Shown here piece after piece: positions 32,004-43,370 of a stretch of DNA of 64,000 nucleotides (positions are counted from its first letter, which is position 1; each line of letters starts with the position of its first letter). The translations under genes were made by a program, and so were the position numbers. The DNA comes from an uncultured Methanobrevibacter sp. (GTDB lineage: Archaea; Methanobacteriota; Methanobacteria; Methanobacteriales; Methanobacteriaceae), in assembly GCF_947170395.1 (NCBI RefSeq), contig NZ_CAMVTE010000010.1, positions 1-64,000 of the forward strand, read 5' to 3'. Below the pieces are notes generated by a model. That model was not told the origin of the DNA, did no database searches, and was given only the letters and a program-made list of their open reading frames with translations.

Positions 32004-32828
32004 ATGTTAACCAAAAGAATTATTCCTTGTCTAGATTGTGATTTGCAGGTTCCTGAAGGCAGAGTCGTCAAAGGCGTTGAATTTAAGCAGATCAGATATG
32101 CCGGAAACCCGGTAGACCTTGCAACACGCTACTATGAGGAAGGTGCTGATGAGGTTGTCGTATTGGATATTACAGCATCACATGAAAGACGTGCCACCAT
32201 GGCTGATGTCATTGACAGGCTAACAGAAAACGTTTTCATGCCTATCTGTGTAGGTGGAGGAATAAGAAAGGTTGACGATTACATCAAGATGTTAAAGGCT
32301 GGAGCGGACAAATGCTCAACAAACACTGCTGCCATCAAAAACCCGCAGCTTTTGACTGAAGCTTCAAAGGTCGTTGGCTCACAGGCAGTTGTAATTGGAA
32401 TAGATGCCAAAAGAAGATATGTTGACCATCCCGATGATGCGAAAGACAAGATAGTCATTGAAACTGAAAAGGGATACTGCTGGTTTGATACAAGCATTTA
32501 CGGCGGACGTGAATTTACAGGCATCGATGCGATTGCGTGGGCAGTAAAATGTCAGGATTTGGGTGCAGGTGAGATTCTTTTAACCAGTATGGACGGAGAT
32601 GGAACCCAAAACGGATATGACATTGAACTTAACAGGGCCATTAATGATGCGGTGGATATTCCGGTCATTGCAAGTGGCGGTGTTGGCGAACCGAAACATA
32701 TTCTTGATGTGTTTGAAAAAACAGATGTTTCCGCAGCTCTTGCTGCAAGTATATTTCATTTTAACCAATATTCAATCGGGGAAGTTAAGCAGTACCTCAA
32801 AGAAAATAATGTAGCTGTTCGATTATGA
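32004..32828 (+). CDS. hisF: Imidazole glycerol phosphate synthase subunit HisF
   Basis: [54 protein letters not shown]. Confidence 0.95.
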   Translation: MLTKRIIPCLDCDLQVPEGRVVKGVEFKQIRYAGNPVDLATRYYEEGADEVVVLDITASHERRATMADVIDRLTENVFMPICVGGGIRKVDDYIKMLKAGADKCSTNTAAIKNPQLLTEASKVVGSQAVVIGIDAKRRYVDHPDDAKDKIVIETEKGYCWFDTSIYGGREFTGIDAIAWAVKCQDLGAGEILLTSMDGDGTQNGYDIELNRAINDAVDIPVIASGGVGEPKHILDVFEKTDVSAALAASIFHFNQYSIGEVKQYLKENNVAVRL

Positions 32829-33730
32829 TAATTAAGGCTCCGATTGATTTAGAATTAACCCAAATGTCCGGTCAGACTTCACAGCCTCCATGGCTTAGGC
32901 AGGAGGATTCATTTAGAGAGGTTGTCATGGTTGGCGATAAGCCGGTTCTTTTTGATGTTAGCCAGTCAGGCGATTATCTTGATTTTGATTTTACAGGCGA
33001 CATTTCAAAAAAGCAGGCCATTTCAAAATTAAACCATATTTACGATTTGGATTTTGATTTAAACAAATTTTATAAATATTTGTCAAATCAATCAGAACTC
33101 GCTGAGATGTCTGAGTTTTGCAGAGGTCTGAGGCTGTTTCTTGCAAAGGATGAATTTGAGTGCATCATCTCATCAATTTCATCGGCCAACAATTCCATCA
33201 GGAGATGGACAAAATCCATGTGCGATATGAAAGAGAAATGGGGAAATAAATATTTCGATAATTATTACACATTTCCGGATAAAGTAATAATTAAGGATTT
33301 ATTTGAAGATGAAGTGGAAGAATCGTTGGTTTGCGGTGAAACTTGTGGAAATAACTTGAAATCATGTGGGGTGGGATATCGAGCACCCTATATGAAAAAA
33401 GCTTCAGAATTATTTACAGTTGAAATGGACCTCTCGGAAATCTACAAAATGAGCTATGATGAAGCATTTGAAACCATTTTGAAAGTTCCGGGCGTAGGTC
33501 CGAAGGTGGCCGACTGCATATTGCTTTACGGTTTCAATTTTAAGGAAGCGTTCCCCTCAGATGTATGGATAAAGCGTATTGTTTCTCACCTCTACTTTGA
33601 TGGAAAGGATATAAGCGTGTCCAAGGTAAGGGACTTTGGAATGGAACAGTTCGGGGACAATGCAGGTTATGTTCAGCTCTATATGTTTCACTATGCCCGC
33701 ATGTCCGGTTTGATGCAGAAATTGAAATAG
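32825..33730 (+). CDS. HhH-GPD DNA glycosylase (8-oxoguanine DNA glycosylase/AlkA-like)
   Basis: [37 protein letters not shown] HhH-GPD motif. Confidence 0.9.
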   Translation: MIIKAPIDLELTQMSGQTSQPPWLRQEDSFREVVMVGDKPVLFDVSQSGDYLDFDFTGDISKKQAISKLNHIYDLDFDLNKFYKYLSNQSELAEMSEFCRGLRLFLAKDEFECIISSISSANNSIRRWTKSMCDMKEKWGNKYFDNYYTFPDKVIIKDLFEDEVEESLVCGETCGNNLKSCGVGYRAPYMKKASELFTVEMDLSEIYKMSYDEAFETILKVPGVGPKVADCILLYGFNFKEAFPSDVWIKRIVSHLYFDGKDISVSKVRDFGMEQFGDNAGYVQLYMFHYARMSGLMQKLK

Positions 33731-33766
33731 AATTTATTATATCTAATAATAAACATACTATTTTTT

Positions 33767-34117
33767 ATGAAAATCAGATACGCTACCATGATTGTCAATG
33801 ATATGGCTGAAAGTGTTAAATATTACACAGAAACTTTTGACTTTACCTTTGATGAGGAATTTGATGTTCCTGGAGGTAAGATTACATTACTTAACGGCGA
33901 TGGATTTGCAGGCCTTGAGCTAATACAAAGCACAGCCTTTGAAACAGGAATCTATTCAATCGGAATGGACGTTGAAGACATCAACGAAGAAATTAAAAAA
34001 CTTGAAGAAAAAGGAGCAAACATTGCTCTAAAGCCTGTTGAAACTCAGGTGGGCTATATGGCAAGAGTCATTGATCCAAATGGCATTAATATTGTTTTGG
34101 TCCAGCATACTAGATAA
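33767..34117 (+). CDS. VOC/glyoxalase family protein
   Basis: ATMIVNDMAESVKYYTETFDFTFDEEF; RVIDPNGINIVLVQ. Confidence 0.88.
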   Translation: MKIRYATMIVNDMAESVKYYTETFDFTFDEEFDVPGGKITLLNGDGFAGLELIQSTAFETGIYSIGMDVEDINEEIKKLEEKGANIALKPVETQVGYMARVIDPNGINIVLVQHTR

Positions 34118-34119
34118 AA

Positions 34120-35487
34120 ATGAAATCTGAAAACATTATCCTTTTAATCTGTACGGTACTGTCATTTTTTGCGGTATTTGCGGTAAATGCAGTCATGGTT
34201 GTAATTCCTTCAATCGCTGCGGAATTTCACATGAGCAATATTGTTCAAAATTGGGCAATAATCATCTTTTTATTGGTAGTTGCAGTACTGTCCGTTCCGG
34301 CAGGTCAGATTTCAGGAAAATACGGTCTTAAAAAAGTCACCATCATCAGTGTCGTGCTGTTTATCATAATTTCTATTGCCAATGTCCTTGTCACAAATTC
34401 CGAACAGTTTTTAATTTGCCGTTTGATATTGGGAATTTCTCTCGCATTTTTCAATGTCACTTCAATGGCAATGGTTGTATCTGCATTTCCTCCACAGGAA
34501 AGGGGTAAGGCATTAGGAATAGTCATCACCGGAGTCTACATCGGACTATCGCTGTCTCCGGTTCTTGGAGGGGTTCTCAATTACCATCTGGGCTGGAGGT
34601 CTGTAGTGCTGTTTGGAGTTCCGTTCCTTTTGGCCACACTGGTTCTGATTTTAACCAAAGTCGATGAAGAGTGGATTACCTTTGAAAACGTTCCCCTTGA
34701 CATTAAGGGATCGGTTTCATATGGAATCGGAATGGTGCTTTTCATGTACGGATTTACTATACTCAATGAGACATTGGGTGTTGTATTGGCAGTTTTGGGC
34801 ATAATGTTTCTGATTGTATTCGGATGGATTGAACTGAGGCAGGCCCATCCTGTGTTTGACATAAGGTTTTTTAAAAACCGAAAATTCTTCTCCGCCAATT
34901 TTGCATCATTGTGCGCATATCTGGCTACTTTTGCTGTCACAACAATTCTAAATTATCATCTGCAATACATCAAGGGTCTGGATTCGCAGACAGCAGGAAT
35001 AATTTTGCTTGCAGCACCGCTTTGTCAGGTGGTTTTGGCTCCGATTGCAGGAAGATTGTCGGACAGATATGTTCCGCAGATTCTTGCAGCCATTGGAATG
35101 GGTCTTGGAACAGTTTCCCTATGTTTATTTGCATTCTTAAATGAAGCTACATCCATGGAATTCCTTATTGTGTCCATGATTATTTACGGTATAGGTTTCG
35201 GATTGTTTTCACCGCCGAATACGAATGTTATAATGAGTTCCGTTCCGCCGAAAGACACATCAGTTGCATCAGCATCCGTTGCAACCATGAGAACTGTCGG
35301 TCAGGCATTGAGTTTGGGGATATTGACTCTTGTATTCGCATTTGTGATGGGTGATGTTCCTATTGTGGAGCAATATTATCCTTTACTGATCAGCAGCTGC
35401 CAAATAACATGTCTGATATGTGTGGTATTATGTGTTGCTTCCGTATTTGCTTCATTTGTAGGAATCAAATCTAAAAAGAGCGTTTAG
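34120..35487 (+). CDS. MFS drug-efflux-type transporter
   Basis: 455 aa polytopic; AGQISGKYGLKKV, ERGKALGIVITGVYIGLSLSPVLGGVL. Confidence 0.88.
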   Translation: MKSENIILLICTVLSFFAVFAVNAVMVVIPSIAAEFHMSNIVQNWAIIIFLLVVAVLSVPAGQISGKYGLKKVTIISVVLFIIISIANVLVTNSEQFLICRLILGISLAFFNVTSMAMVVSAFPPQERGKALGIVITGVYIGLSLSPVLGGVLNYHLGWRSVVLFGVPFLLATLVLILTKVDEEWITFENVPLDIKGSVSYGIGMVLFMYGFTILNETLGVVLAVLGIMFLIVFGWIELRQAHPVFDIRFFKNRKFFSANFASLCAYLATFAVTTILNYHLQYIKGLDSQTAGIILLAAPLCQVVLAPIAGRLSDRYVPQILAAIGMGLGTVSLCLFAFLNEATSMEFLIVSMIIYGIGFGLFSPPNTNVIMSSVPPKDTSVASASVATMRTVGQALSLGILTLVFAFVMGDVPIVEQYYPLLISSCQITCLICVVLCVASVFASFVGIKSKKSV

Positions 35488-35516
35488 AGTTAAAAAAATA
35501 AGATGAAAGATAATAA

Positions 35517-35948
35517 TTATCTTTCTTCGATGGTGACTCTGTTCATTTTGTCACCCTGTTGGATAGCGTTTACAACATCTTGGCCTTCAATAACTTGGCC
35601 GAATACGGTGTGAACACCATCTAAGTGAGGTTGTGGTGAATGGGTAATAAAGAATTGGCTTCCACCAGTGTCTTTACCTGCGTGTGCCATTGATAATGCA
35701 CCGGTACCGTGTTTGTGTGGGTTTCCTTCAGTTTCACATTTTATGGTGTAACCAGGTCCTCCGGTTCCGTTTCCGACAGGGCATCCGCCTTGGATTACGA
35801 AGTTTGGAATAACTCTGTGGAAGGTTAATCCATCGTAAAAACCTTCTTTGATTAATTTTTCGAAGTTGGCTACAGTTCCAGGTGCTTCATTCGGGAATAA
35901 TTCTAAAACGATATTCCCTTTATCAGTTTCTATTGTTGCGACTTTCAT
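35517..35948 (-). CDS. Cyclophilin-type peptidyl-prolyl isomerase
   Basis: [46 protein letters not shown]. Confidence 0.95.
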   Translation of the reverse strand: MKVATIETDKGNIVLELFPNEAPGTVANFEKLIKEGFYDGLTFHRVIPNFVIQGGCPVGNGTGGPGYTIKCETEGNPHKHGTGALSMAHAGKDTGGSQFFITHSPQPHLDGVHTVFGQVIEGQDVVNAIQQGDKMNRVTIEER

Positions 35949-36017
35949 TTTATCACCAATTTTAAATAATATTATTATTATAAATGTTAATGATTAAATA
36001 GTTTATGGAGGATAAAA

Positions 36018-37178
36018 ATGAATACTCAGGAATTAATTAAAATTGAAGATGATTATTTCATTAACACTTTCACAAGACAACCAATCGTTTTGGACCACGG
36101 GGAAGGTGTTAAGGTAACTGATATTGATGGAAATGAATACTTGGACATGTTTGCCGGTATTGCAGTTAATGCATTGGGTCATAATCATCCAGCATTGGTC
36201 AAAGCTATTCAGGACCAGGCAGAAAAGCTCATTCACATTTCAAGCATTTATTACAACGAACCTGCATTGGTTTATGCTAAAAAATTAATTGATTTAACCA
36301 GTTTCGATAGAATATTTTATGCAAACAGCGGAGCCGAGGCAAATGAAGGTGCAATCAAGCTTGCAGTAAAATACACAGGAAAAAGCGAAGTCATCTCCAC
36401 TGTCGATTCATTCCACGGAAGAACAATAATGACATTGGCAGCTACAGGTCACGAGGAATATCATGAACCATTCAAGGCTGTAATGCCAGAAGGTTTCATC
36501 AATGTTCCATACAATGACATTGAAGCCATTAAGGATGCAGTAACCGAAAACACTGCAGCAATCATCGTTGAACCTATTCAGGGTGAAGGTGGAGTTAATG
36601 TTCCTGATGCAGATTATCTAAAGCAGATTGAAGAGCTCTGTCATGAAAAGGACATTGTATTCATTGTAGATGAGGTTCAAACAGGATTTGGAAGATGCGG
36701 AACATTATTTGCACACGAACTGTTTGGAGTAAAGCCTGATATCATGACCATGGCCAAAGGTATTGGTGGAGGAGTCCCTATGGGCGGAATCCTTGCAACC
36801 GAAAAGGTGGCAGGTGCATTTGTACCTGGAGATCACGGAACCACTTTCGGAGGCGGTCCTTTGGTATGCGCTGCTGCAAACGCTGTTTTGGACACTTTCA
36901 TTGACGAAAACATCCTGGATAACGTAAATGAAGTCGGCGAATATTTCATCGCTGAATTGAAAAAATTGGACAAGGAAATCATTGCCGATGTGCGAGGTAA
37001 AGGTCTGATGGTCGGTTTGGAGTTAACCAAGCCTGGAGCGGAATACGTTGACAAGCTTCGCGAAGCAGGATTTTTAATCAACTGCACTGCAGACAACGTT
37101 TTACGATTCGTGCCTCCATTGATAATTACAAAAGAAGAAATCGATGAGTTTGTTAATGCTTTGGATGAAATATTATAG
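36018..37178 (+). CDS. argD: Acetylornithine aminotransferase
   Basis: GVKVTDIDGNEYLDMFAGIAVNALGHNHP, EPIQGEGGVN, DEVQTGFGRCG, MAKGIGGGVPMGG. Confidence 0.92.
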   Translation: MNTQELIKIEDDYFINTFTRQPIVLDHGEGVKVTDIDGNEYLDMFAGIAVNALGHNHPALVKAIQDQAEKLIHISSIYYNEPALVYAKKLIDLTSFDRIFYANSGAEANEGAIKLAVKYTGKSEVISTVDSFHGRTIMTLAATGHEEYHEPFKAVMPEGFINVPYNDIEAIKDAVTENTAAIIVEPIQGEGGVNVPDADYLKQIEELCHEKDIVFIVDEVQTGFGRCGTLFAHELFGVKPDIMTMAKGIGGGVPMGGILATEKVAGAFVPGDHGTTFGGGPLVCAAANAVLDTFIDENILDNVNEVGEYFIAELKKLDKEIIADVRGKGLMVGLELTKPGAEYVDKLREAGFLINCTADNVLRFVPPLIITKEEIDEFVNALDEIL

Positions 37179-37186
37179 GTGATAAG

Positions 37187-37888
37187 ATGGGTATCCATAC
37201 TGAATATTCTTGCAGTAACTGTGAATTTAAATACAAGGATTCATCCGATATTTTCTGGATTGACCGTGAAGGAATTGTTCATGTGGGTATGTTGGCCGTC
37301 AGTTCATCTGAAAAGGCTTCAGAATCTCTTGTTTCCGGAGGAATCTATAAATTCTACTGCTACAACTGCAGGAAATTTGTCTATAACTTCCATGTTACAG
37401 AAAAATCACAAAGCATTTCAAAGGAACTAATAATCCAAATCATAGAAAACCTTGATGACAACACAAAAATCATCGATTTCGACAACAAGTTTCAGAACTG
37501 CATTAGCTGCGGCAAGGATTTGGATTTGAAGCTTGAAAAGGCATTTGCCCTTGATGGTGAAGGGGAGTTTCATGTTGGTGATGTTGAGTTAAACGATTTT
37601 GAAGACAAGCCAAATGACTTTTCCGGAAAATATTACGGATATTACTGTAAGGACTGCTCAAGGCAAATAAACAAATTCGTCATTTATGAAAACAATGCAA
37701 ACTTAGAAGATTCCCTGATGAGGGAAATCCTAAAGGATCACACCAATGACCTGACAGTGTTTATTGACGACAGCTATGAATACTGTCCGGATTGCGGTGA
37801 TGAGCTTCACGTATTGGGTGAATCATCACTGTGTCCGAAATGTAGAATAGGTGTTTTGGGTATTGAAAATCAACGTTTCGTTGATTAG
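37187..37888 (+). CDS. Zinc-ribbon protein of unknown function
   Basis: 233 aa; paired CxxC motifs (CSNC, CYNC, CISC, CKDC, CPDC, CPKC), internally duplicated. Confidence 0.65.
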   Translation: MGIHTEYSCSNCEFKYKDSSDIFWIDREGIVHVGMLAVSSSEKASESLVSGGIYKFYCYNCRKFVYNFHVTEKSQSISKELIIQIIENLDDNTKIIDFDNKFQNCISCGKDLDLKLEKAFALDGEGEFHVGDVELNDFEDKPNDFSGKYYGYYCKDCSRQINKFVIYENNANLEDSLMREILKDHTNDLTVFIDDSYEYCPDCGDELHVLGESSLCPKCRIGVLGIENQRFVD

Positions 37889-38289
37889 ATTTCCCAATTT
37901 CTTTTTTTCAATACTTTTTTAAGTGATGTTGATATATCAAGTGTCCTTATTTTGTCAATGTCTGCCCACATCCAGTCTGTGTGCTCTTCGCTGATTTTTA
38001 CCTCACCTTCAACGTCAACCAAATACATCATCAGCTGCACGGTTCTTTTGTGCATGTAATCGTTCTGGATAGCTTCTGCAAAGTCTCCAACATTAACGTC
38101 AAGTGATGTTTCCTCCTTAATTTCGCGAACCAGCGCGTCGGCAAAGAATTCGCCAGCTTCCACTTTTCCTCCCGGAAGCTCCCACATTTCAGGGTCGGTT
38201 CTGGATTTCGGATGTCTTTTCACTATCAATATCTCATTGTTATCGTTTTTTATTATTCCTCGAACGGTAAGGCCATAGGGTTTTTGCAT
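37885..38289 (-). CDS. NUDIX hydrolase
   Basis: GGKVEAGEFFADALVREIKEETSLDV. Confidence 0.92.
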   Translation of the reverse strand: MQKPYGLTVRGIIKNDNNEILIVKRHPKSRTDPEMWELPGGKVEAGEFFADALVREIKEETSLDVNVGDFAEAIQNDYMHKRTVQLMMYLVDVEGEVKISEEHTDWMWADIDKIRTLDISTSLKKVLKKRNWEI

Positions 38290-38420
38290 ATTTTCACCTT
38301 ATTAATACTTTCATTTCAATATTATTAATTTTAATCGGCAAAACTCTTTCCTTCACTAGTTTTAAATAGATTGAAGTTGATATGTAAAATTATAATGTAA
38401 CTTTTTATAGGAGTTTAATT

Positions 38421-39704
38421 ATGGATTTGAATATTAAAACTAATGATAAAAACCACTTGGATATAGGTGGAGCCGATGCGGTTGAAATCGCAGAGGAATT
38501 TGGAACTCCGACCTATGTGATTGATGAGGCTAGGATAAGGGATAACTATAACAGATTTTATTCTGCATTTACAAAATATTACTCTGATTTCAAAGTCTTT
38601 TACGCATGTAAAGCAAATACCAACCTTGCAGTAATGAAAATATTGGAGTCTGAAGGTTGCTGTATTGATGCTGTATCTCCTGGAGAAGTTCACATATCCA
38701 AAATGCTTGGATTTTCAGGAGACAGAATATTATTTACAGGTAACAACATTACCAACGATGAATTGAAATTTGTCCACGATGAAGGAGCGGTTTTAAACAT
38801 CGATTCCGTATCAGCACTTAAAAGACTGGCCAAAGTGATTGATCCTGAAGGATTGAAAATCTCATTTAGGGTAAACCCAATGGTAGGTGCAGGACACCAC
38901 GACCACTGTATTACAGGTGGAGTAATGAGTAAATTCGGTATTATGGACAATGAAGCTGTAGAAGTTTATGAGATGGCAAAAGAACTGGGATTCAACCCTA
39001 TCGGTATGCACTCCCATATAGGATCAGGAATATTGGACCCTGAACCTTTCAAATTGGCTATCGAATCAACAATGGACATTGCCGGAAAAGTTCACCAGGA
39101 AGCTGGAATTGACTTTGAATTCGTTGATTTCGGTGGTGGAGTAGGTATTCCATACACTCCCGAAGAAAACATTGTGGATTTGGACAAATTTGCTGAAGTC
39201 AATATCGGTTTATTTAAAGAAAAATTGGAACAGTATGACATGGGCAATCCTACAATGTATCTGGAACCTGGAAGATACATTGTCGGGGATGCAAGCGTAC
39301 TTCTCGTAACAGTTAACAGCTTAAAACAAAGTTACAGAAAATTCATAGGTGTAGATGCAGGTTTCCACACACTTCTAAGACCTGCAATGTATGATTCATA
39401 CCACCACATTGTCAATGCAAGCAAAATGGATGCTGAAAACACTCAGGAAGTTGACATTGCAGGAAACGTATGTGAATCAGGAGACCTCTTCGCACGTGAC
39501 AGGCCAATGCCTGATGTTGAGGAAGGAGACATTTTGGCTATATTGAATGCCGGTGCATACGGATTTACAATGTCATCCAACTATAATTCAAGGCCTTTAG
39601 CTTCAGAAATACTGGTCAGTGACGGCGAATGCAATGTAGTACGTGAAAGACAGACCTTTGAAGACTTATATGCAAAACAATCCCTCCCGCCACATTTAAA
39701 ATAA
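38421..39704 (+). CDS. lysA: Diaminopimelate decarboxylase
   Basis: [46 protein letters not shown]. Confidence 0.95.
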   Translation: MDLNIKTNDKNHLDIGGADAVEIAEEFGTPTYVIDEARIRDNYNRFYSAFTKYYSDFKVFYACKANTNLAVMKILESEGCCIDAVSPGEVHISKMLGFSGDRILFTGNNITNDELKFVHDEGAVLNIDSVSALKRLAKVIDPEGLKISFRVNPMVGAGHHDHCITGGVMSKFGIMDNEAVEVYEMAKELGFNPIGMHSHIGSGILDPEPFKLAIESTMDIAGKVHQEAGIDFEFVDFGGGVGIPYTPEENIVDLDKFAEVNIGLFKEKLEQYDMGNPTMYLEPGRYIVGDASVLLVTVNSLKQSYRKFIGVDAGFHTLLRPAMYDSYHHIVNASKMDAENTQEVDIAGNVCESGDLFARDRPMPDVEEGDILAILNAGAYGFTMSSNYNSRPLASEILVSDGECNVVRERQTFEDLYAKQSLPPHLK

Positions 39705-39707
39705 GAG

Positions 39708-40577
39708 TTGATTGCTATGGTTGATTTAAAAGGATTGAAATTTTCAAAAATGCACGGCATAGGCAATGACTTTCCAATTATCGATGAAAGTAAAGGGGAA
39801 GTCATTCCGGAAGCGGACAAGCCTGAAGCATGCAGAATATTATGCCACAGAAACTTTGGAGTAGGTGGAGATGGTGTTTTATTTGTAGAGCCTTCTGAAG
39901 TGGCTGACATCGGTTACAGAATGTTCAATCCCGATGGAAGCGAAGCTGAAATGTGCGGTAATGGAATAAGATGCTTTGGAGATTTCGTATACAGAAAAGG
40001 CATTTTAAAACAGGAAAAGATGACTGTCGAGACAAGGGCTGGAATAAAAACAATCGAAATTACCCTTGATGACGGTGAACCGGTACTGTTTAAGGTGGAT
40101 ATGGGTCTTTCAACATTCAAAACTCCTGAAATTCCAATGATTTCAGATAAGGACGAGTTTCTTGATGGGGAGCTGGAAGTTATTGATACAACATTCAACG
40201 TGACAGCTATCAGTGTCGGCAATCCTCATGCAATAATTTTCGTTGATGACGTTGATGAAATCGACATTAACAAATACGGTCCGGCCATTGAAGCCCATGA
40301 AGTGTTTCCTGAAAAAATCAATGTGCACTTTGTAGAGGTAATTTCCAAAAATGAAGGCAAAATGATTACCTGGGAGCGTGGAGCAGGTGTGACACTTGCA
40401 TGCGGTACAGGCGCAACCTCCACAGCAATTTCAGGCTATAAGCTAGGCTTATTTGATGAAGATATATTGCTTCACTTGCCTGGCGGAGACTTAAAATTCA
40501 ATGTTTATGAAAAAGAAGATTCTTTAGGAGCCTTCATGGAAGGTCCTGCAGAACTTGTCTTTGATGGAGAATTATAA
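39708..40577 (+). CDS. dapF: Diaminopimelate epimerase
   Basis: KMHGIGNDF, NPDGSEAEMCGNGIRCFG, ERGAGVTLACGTGATST. Confidence 0.95.
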   Translation: MIAMVDLKGLKFSKMHGIGNDFPIIDESKGEVIPEADKPEACRILCHRNFGVGGDGVLFVEPSEVADIGYRMFNPDGSEAEMCGNGIRCFGDFVYRKGILKQEKMTVETRAGIKTIEITLDDGEPVLFKVDMGLSTFKTPEIPMISDKDEFLDGELEVIDTTFNVTAISVGNPHAIIFVDDVDEIDINKYGPAIEAHEVFPEKINVHFVEVISKNEGKMITWERGAGVTLACGTGATSTAISGYKLGLFDEDILLHLPGGDLKFNVYEKEDSLGAFMEGPAELVFDGEL

Positions 40578-40583
40578 TTCTCC
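40566..40583. terminator. Perfect 18-bp palindrome spanning the dapF stop codon
   Basis: GGAGAATTATAATTCTCC. Confidence 0.4.
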
Positions 40584-40586
40584 AAA

Positions 40587-40745
40587 CTATCTATTTTTTC
40601 TTACCAATCCGAGGACAATATCGATTATACCCAATATTATTACTATTGCAAGCCAAATGCTGATGTGGCCCCTAAGTATAATGAAAATTACTCCAAGGAT
40701 TATTAGTGCAATTCCTGTTAAAATTGACATTTTCCATTGTTCCAT
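40587..40745 (-). CDS. 52-aa small membrane protein
   Basis: Minus-strand ORF MEQWKMSILTGIALIILGVIFIILRGHISIWLAIVIILGIIDIVLGLVRKNR; two TM segments; not in the ORF track. Confidence 0.65.
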   Translation of the reverse strand: MEQWKMSILTGIALIILGVIFIILRGHISIWLAIVIILGIIDIVLGLVRKNR

Positions 40746-40758
40746 ACTGATCACCTTT

Positions 40759-41343
40759 TTATATTTTATATGCGTTAATTAATGTAATGTCTTCAAAAAA
40801 GAAGTGTTCTGAAGCTGAAATTTCAGCTATAAAACCGTTTTCATCCAGAATATTCAATGTCTTTTCGTTGTCTGAAAATGAAGACTGAATCATCTGGACA
40901 ATTCCACCATCATTTAAATGATTTGACACTTCATTTAAAAATAAATCTATGACTTTCCTTCCATTTAATCCACCGTCGAATGCATAATTTAAATTGCTAT
41001 CGATAACTTCATCTTCTTCGGTAGGTAGATATGGAGTATTAAATAAAATTACATCAAACTTTCTATTTTTCACAGGTTCAAACAGGTTGCCGAACAAAAT
41101 TTCTATGTTTTCGATGTGGTTCGCCTCAAAGTTTTTTCGTGCAAGCTCGCATGCATCGAAGTTGATGTCGGTTACAGTGATTTTATCTGTTAATCTTGAG
41201 GCATACATTGCAACTATTCCGGATCCTGTGCCTATTTCCAAAACGCTTTGACCTTTTTGGATTTCCAAATTCTCTGCCAACAGGTAGCTGTCTTCAGCGG
41301 GAATATAAACGTTGTCGTCTGTATTGATGATAAAGTCACTCAT
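40759..41343 (-). CDS. HemK/PrmC-family protein methyltransferase (archaeal Mtq2 type)
   Basis: VLEIGTGSGIVAMYA, FNTPYLPTEE (NPPY-like). Confidence 0.88.
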   Translation of the reverse strand: MSDFIINTDDNVYIPAEDSYLLAENLEIQKGQSVLEIGTGSGIVAMYASRLTDKITVTDINFDACELARKNFEANHIENIEILFGNLFEPVKNRKFDVILFNTPYLPTEEDEVIDSNLNYAFDGGLNGRKVIDLFLNEVSNHLNDGGIVQMIQSSFSDNEKTLNILDENGFIAEISASEHFFFEDITLINAYKI

Positions 41344-41348
41344 GATAT

Positions 41349-42221
41349 CTACTCATTTAAAATCAGATTCAGTTCTTTTGATAAAAACAGTATTTCCTCA
41401 GGGCTGATGGCTATTACCCTTTGTTTGAGGTAGTCATTGAGCCTGTCGGATTCGATACTGTTGATTTTTTCTTTTATCTCCTTTTTGTCAAGTCTGCAGA
41501 TGATGTGTCTGGAATCAATCAGGGCATTTCTGATTTTTTTGTTTCTATGCTGAAAAAGAGCCTTTGTAAAATCGGAATATATCTTAAAGTCATCGTCGGA
41601 AATTTTATTTTCTTTCGGAGTTAATTTTACAACGGTAGAATCGATTTTCGGTTTTGGAATGAAGCTTTCAGAGCTTACATCAGTCAATGTTTCCACACCA
41701 CATTTGAAATAAAGCATCGCCGAAAGCCTTGAGTAATCTTTGCTTCCGACCGTACCGTTCATGCGTCTTGCAAACTCTTTTTGATACATTAAAATAGCTA
41801 AGTCAAAATCGTAATTCAAAAATTTAAAGGTTATTGGTGATGAGATTTGATAAGGTAGATTTGAGATGATCTTATTGAATTTGGGAAATTCAACATTCAA
41901 TGCATCATCGTTGATTAACTCTACGTTATCTATTTTTTCTTTTTTAAGTCTTTCATTCAATATATTTGCAATATTGGTGTCCTGTTCTATTGCTATTACT
42001 TTTCCAGCTCTTTTGGCAAGTTCAATTGTTAGTGTTCCTATCCCTGTTCCTATCTCGAGAACAGTATCGTTTTTATCAACATTTCCGAAGTTAATTATCT
42101 GGTCACGCTTATTTTTGTCAATCAGATAATTCTGACCAAGATTTTTGTTTAACTTTATGCCATGTTGGTTTAGGATATTTTTGGTTTCTTTTGATAGGGA
42201 TTGGGAAGATTCACTATTCAA
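41349..42221 (-). CDS. rsmA: 16S rRNA dimethyladenosine transferase KsgA/RsmA
   Basis: NLGQNYLIDKNKRDQII, VLEIGTGIGTLTIELAKRA, ISNLPYQISSPITF. Confidence 0.93.
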   Translation of the reverse strand: MNSESSQSLSKETKNILNQHGIKLNKNLGQNYLIDKNKRDQIINFGNVDKNDTVLEIGTGIGTLTIELAKRAGKVIAIEQDTNIANILNERLKKEKIDNVELINDDALNVEFPKFNKIISNLPYQISSPITFKFLNYDFDLAILMYQKEFARRMNGTVGSKDYSRLSAMLYFKCGVETLTDVSSESFIPKPKIDSTVVKLTPKENKISDDDFKIYSDFTKALFQHRNKKIRNALIDSRHIICRLDKKEIKEKINSIESDRLNDYLKQRVIAISPEEILFLSKELNLILNE

Positions 42222-42230
42222 TTTATCACT

Positions 42231-42860
42231 TTATCTTGACCTTCTTTGATTTCTTGGAGGCTGTGTAAATATGTAATATTTACTTTTGCCTCTTCTGACT
42301 GTTGTAGTATCCAATTCTTGTTTGACTCTGTTGACAATCATTCCTGCAGGATCTGTTAAGGTAGGAAGTCTTTCGGTAATGTCTTCAAAACTTTCGAAAG
42401 GTTTTTCCTCTCTTGCTTTAATAATGTCCCACATGTATTTTTTACCAATTCCTGGAATTAGCTCTAAACTGTGTAATCTTGTACTTACTGAGTCGGCAGT
42501 ATTGAAGAATTCAACATATTTTTCCTCTTCTGCTTCGACAATGTCACGGATGGCATATTCAAGTTCTATTCTACTTGTTGCAGTGAGATTTTCGAAATTT
42601 AGTTTGCCGAGAACTCTAAAAATTTTATCTCTTTTTCCTTTTCCGATATATACGGTGTCTTGAATCTCTAAATCCACTCCATTTTTAGGAGCTAATTCTA
42701 GTAAAGTGAATTGTTCTGTACCAATAGCTTGAGCAATAGCTTTTCCACCAAATTTGGACATATCTGATTTGACATATCCTCTGCTTAAATAATCAAGAAT
42801 AACAGCATTTTCTTCTTTTTTCACTGTTGATGTTCTCTCTTTTTTGTTATTATCTTTCAT
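42231..42860 (-). CDS. DUF655 RNA/DNA-binding protein
   Basis: IGTEQFTLLELAPK, HSLELIPGIGKKYMWDIIKARE HhH; conserved next to ksgA/rpoF/rpl21e. Confidence 0.88.
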   Translation of the reverse strand: MKDNNKKERTSTVKKEENAVILDYLSRGYVKSDMSKFGGKAIAQAIGTEQFTLLELAPKNGVDLEIQDTVYIGKGKRDKIFRVLGKLNFENLTATSRIELEYAIRDIVEAEEEKYVEFFNTADSVSTRLHSLELIPGIGKKYMWDIIKAREEKPFESFEDITERLPTLTDPAGMIVNRVKQELDTTTVRRGKSKYYIFTQPPRNQRRSR

Positions 42861-43008
42861 GGTATCACTTCACTATTGTTTTTGGTTATGTCAAAAATTG
42901 ACCATAACATAAATCTTATTATTAGTTTTTATTTTTAAATGTAATAAACATATCTAAAAAAAGAGAGTATAAATTGGATTTGGTTAGGGTAAATAAATAA
43001 AAAAAGTG

Positions 43009-43027
43009 AATAGTTTGTAACTATTCG
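43009..43027 (-). terminator. Hairpin overlapping the rpoF stop codon with following T run
   Basis: Minus strand GAATAGTT-ACA-AACTATTC then TTTTTT. Confidence 0.55.
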
Positions 43028-43365
43028 ATAATATCATATTGTTCTAAAAGTTCAAGAATTTTTTCCATTTCTTCTTTATCGACTTGGCCAGGTTCTTTTG
43101 CGAAAATTAATCTTAAATCGGCCAAATCTTGTGGAACTAAATCTACAATATGAACAGCGACTTTTGGTCTTAAGTTAAATTCACTTTGAAGTTTTTCAAG
43201 AATCTCTTCTGAATCTTCAAGAGAAAATCTTTTGAACCTTGCAAGATGGTTTAAAGTGACGTTCTGTTCATAATTCAATTCATTGTCTTCTGAAAACTCT
43301 TCAAGAACTTCTTTAACTTTAGCACCTGGAATAGGTTCACTTTCAATTATATTTTTTCCGATCAT
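43021..43365 (-). CDS. rpoF: RNA polymerase subunit F (Rpo4)
   Basis: Rpb4-like: YEQNVTLNHLARFKRFSLEDSEEILEKL, LVPQDLADLRLIFAKE. Confidence 0.9.
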   Translation of the reverse strand: MIGKNIIESEPIPGAKVKEVLEEFSEDNELNYEQNVTLNHLARFKRFSLEDSEEILEKLQSEFNLRPKVAVHIVDLVPQDLADLRLIFAKEPGQVDKEEMEKILELLEQYDIIE

Positions 43366-43370
43366 AAAAA

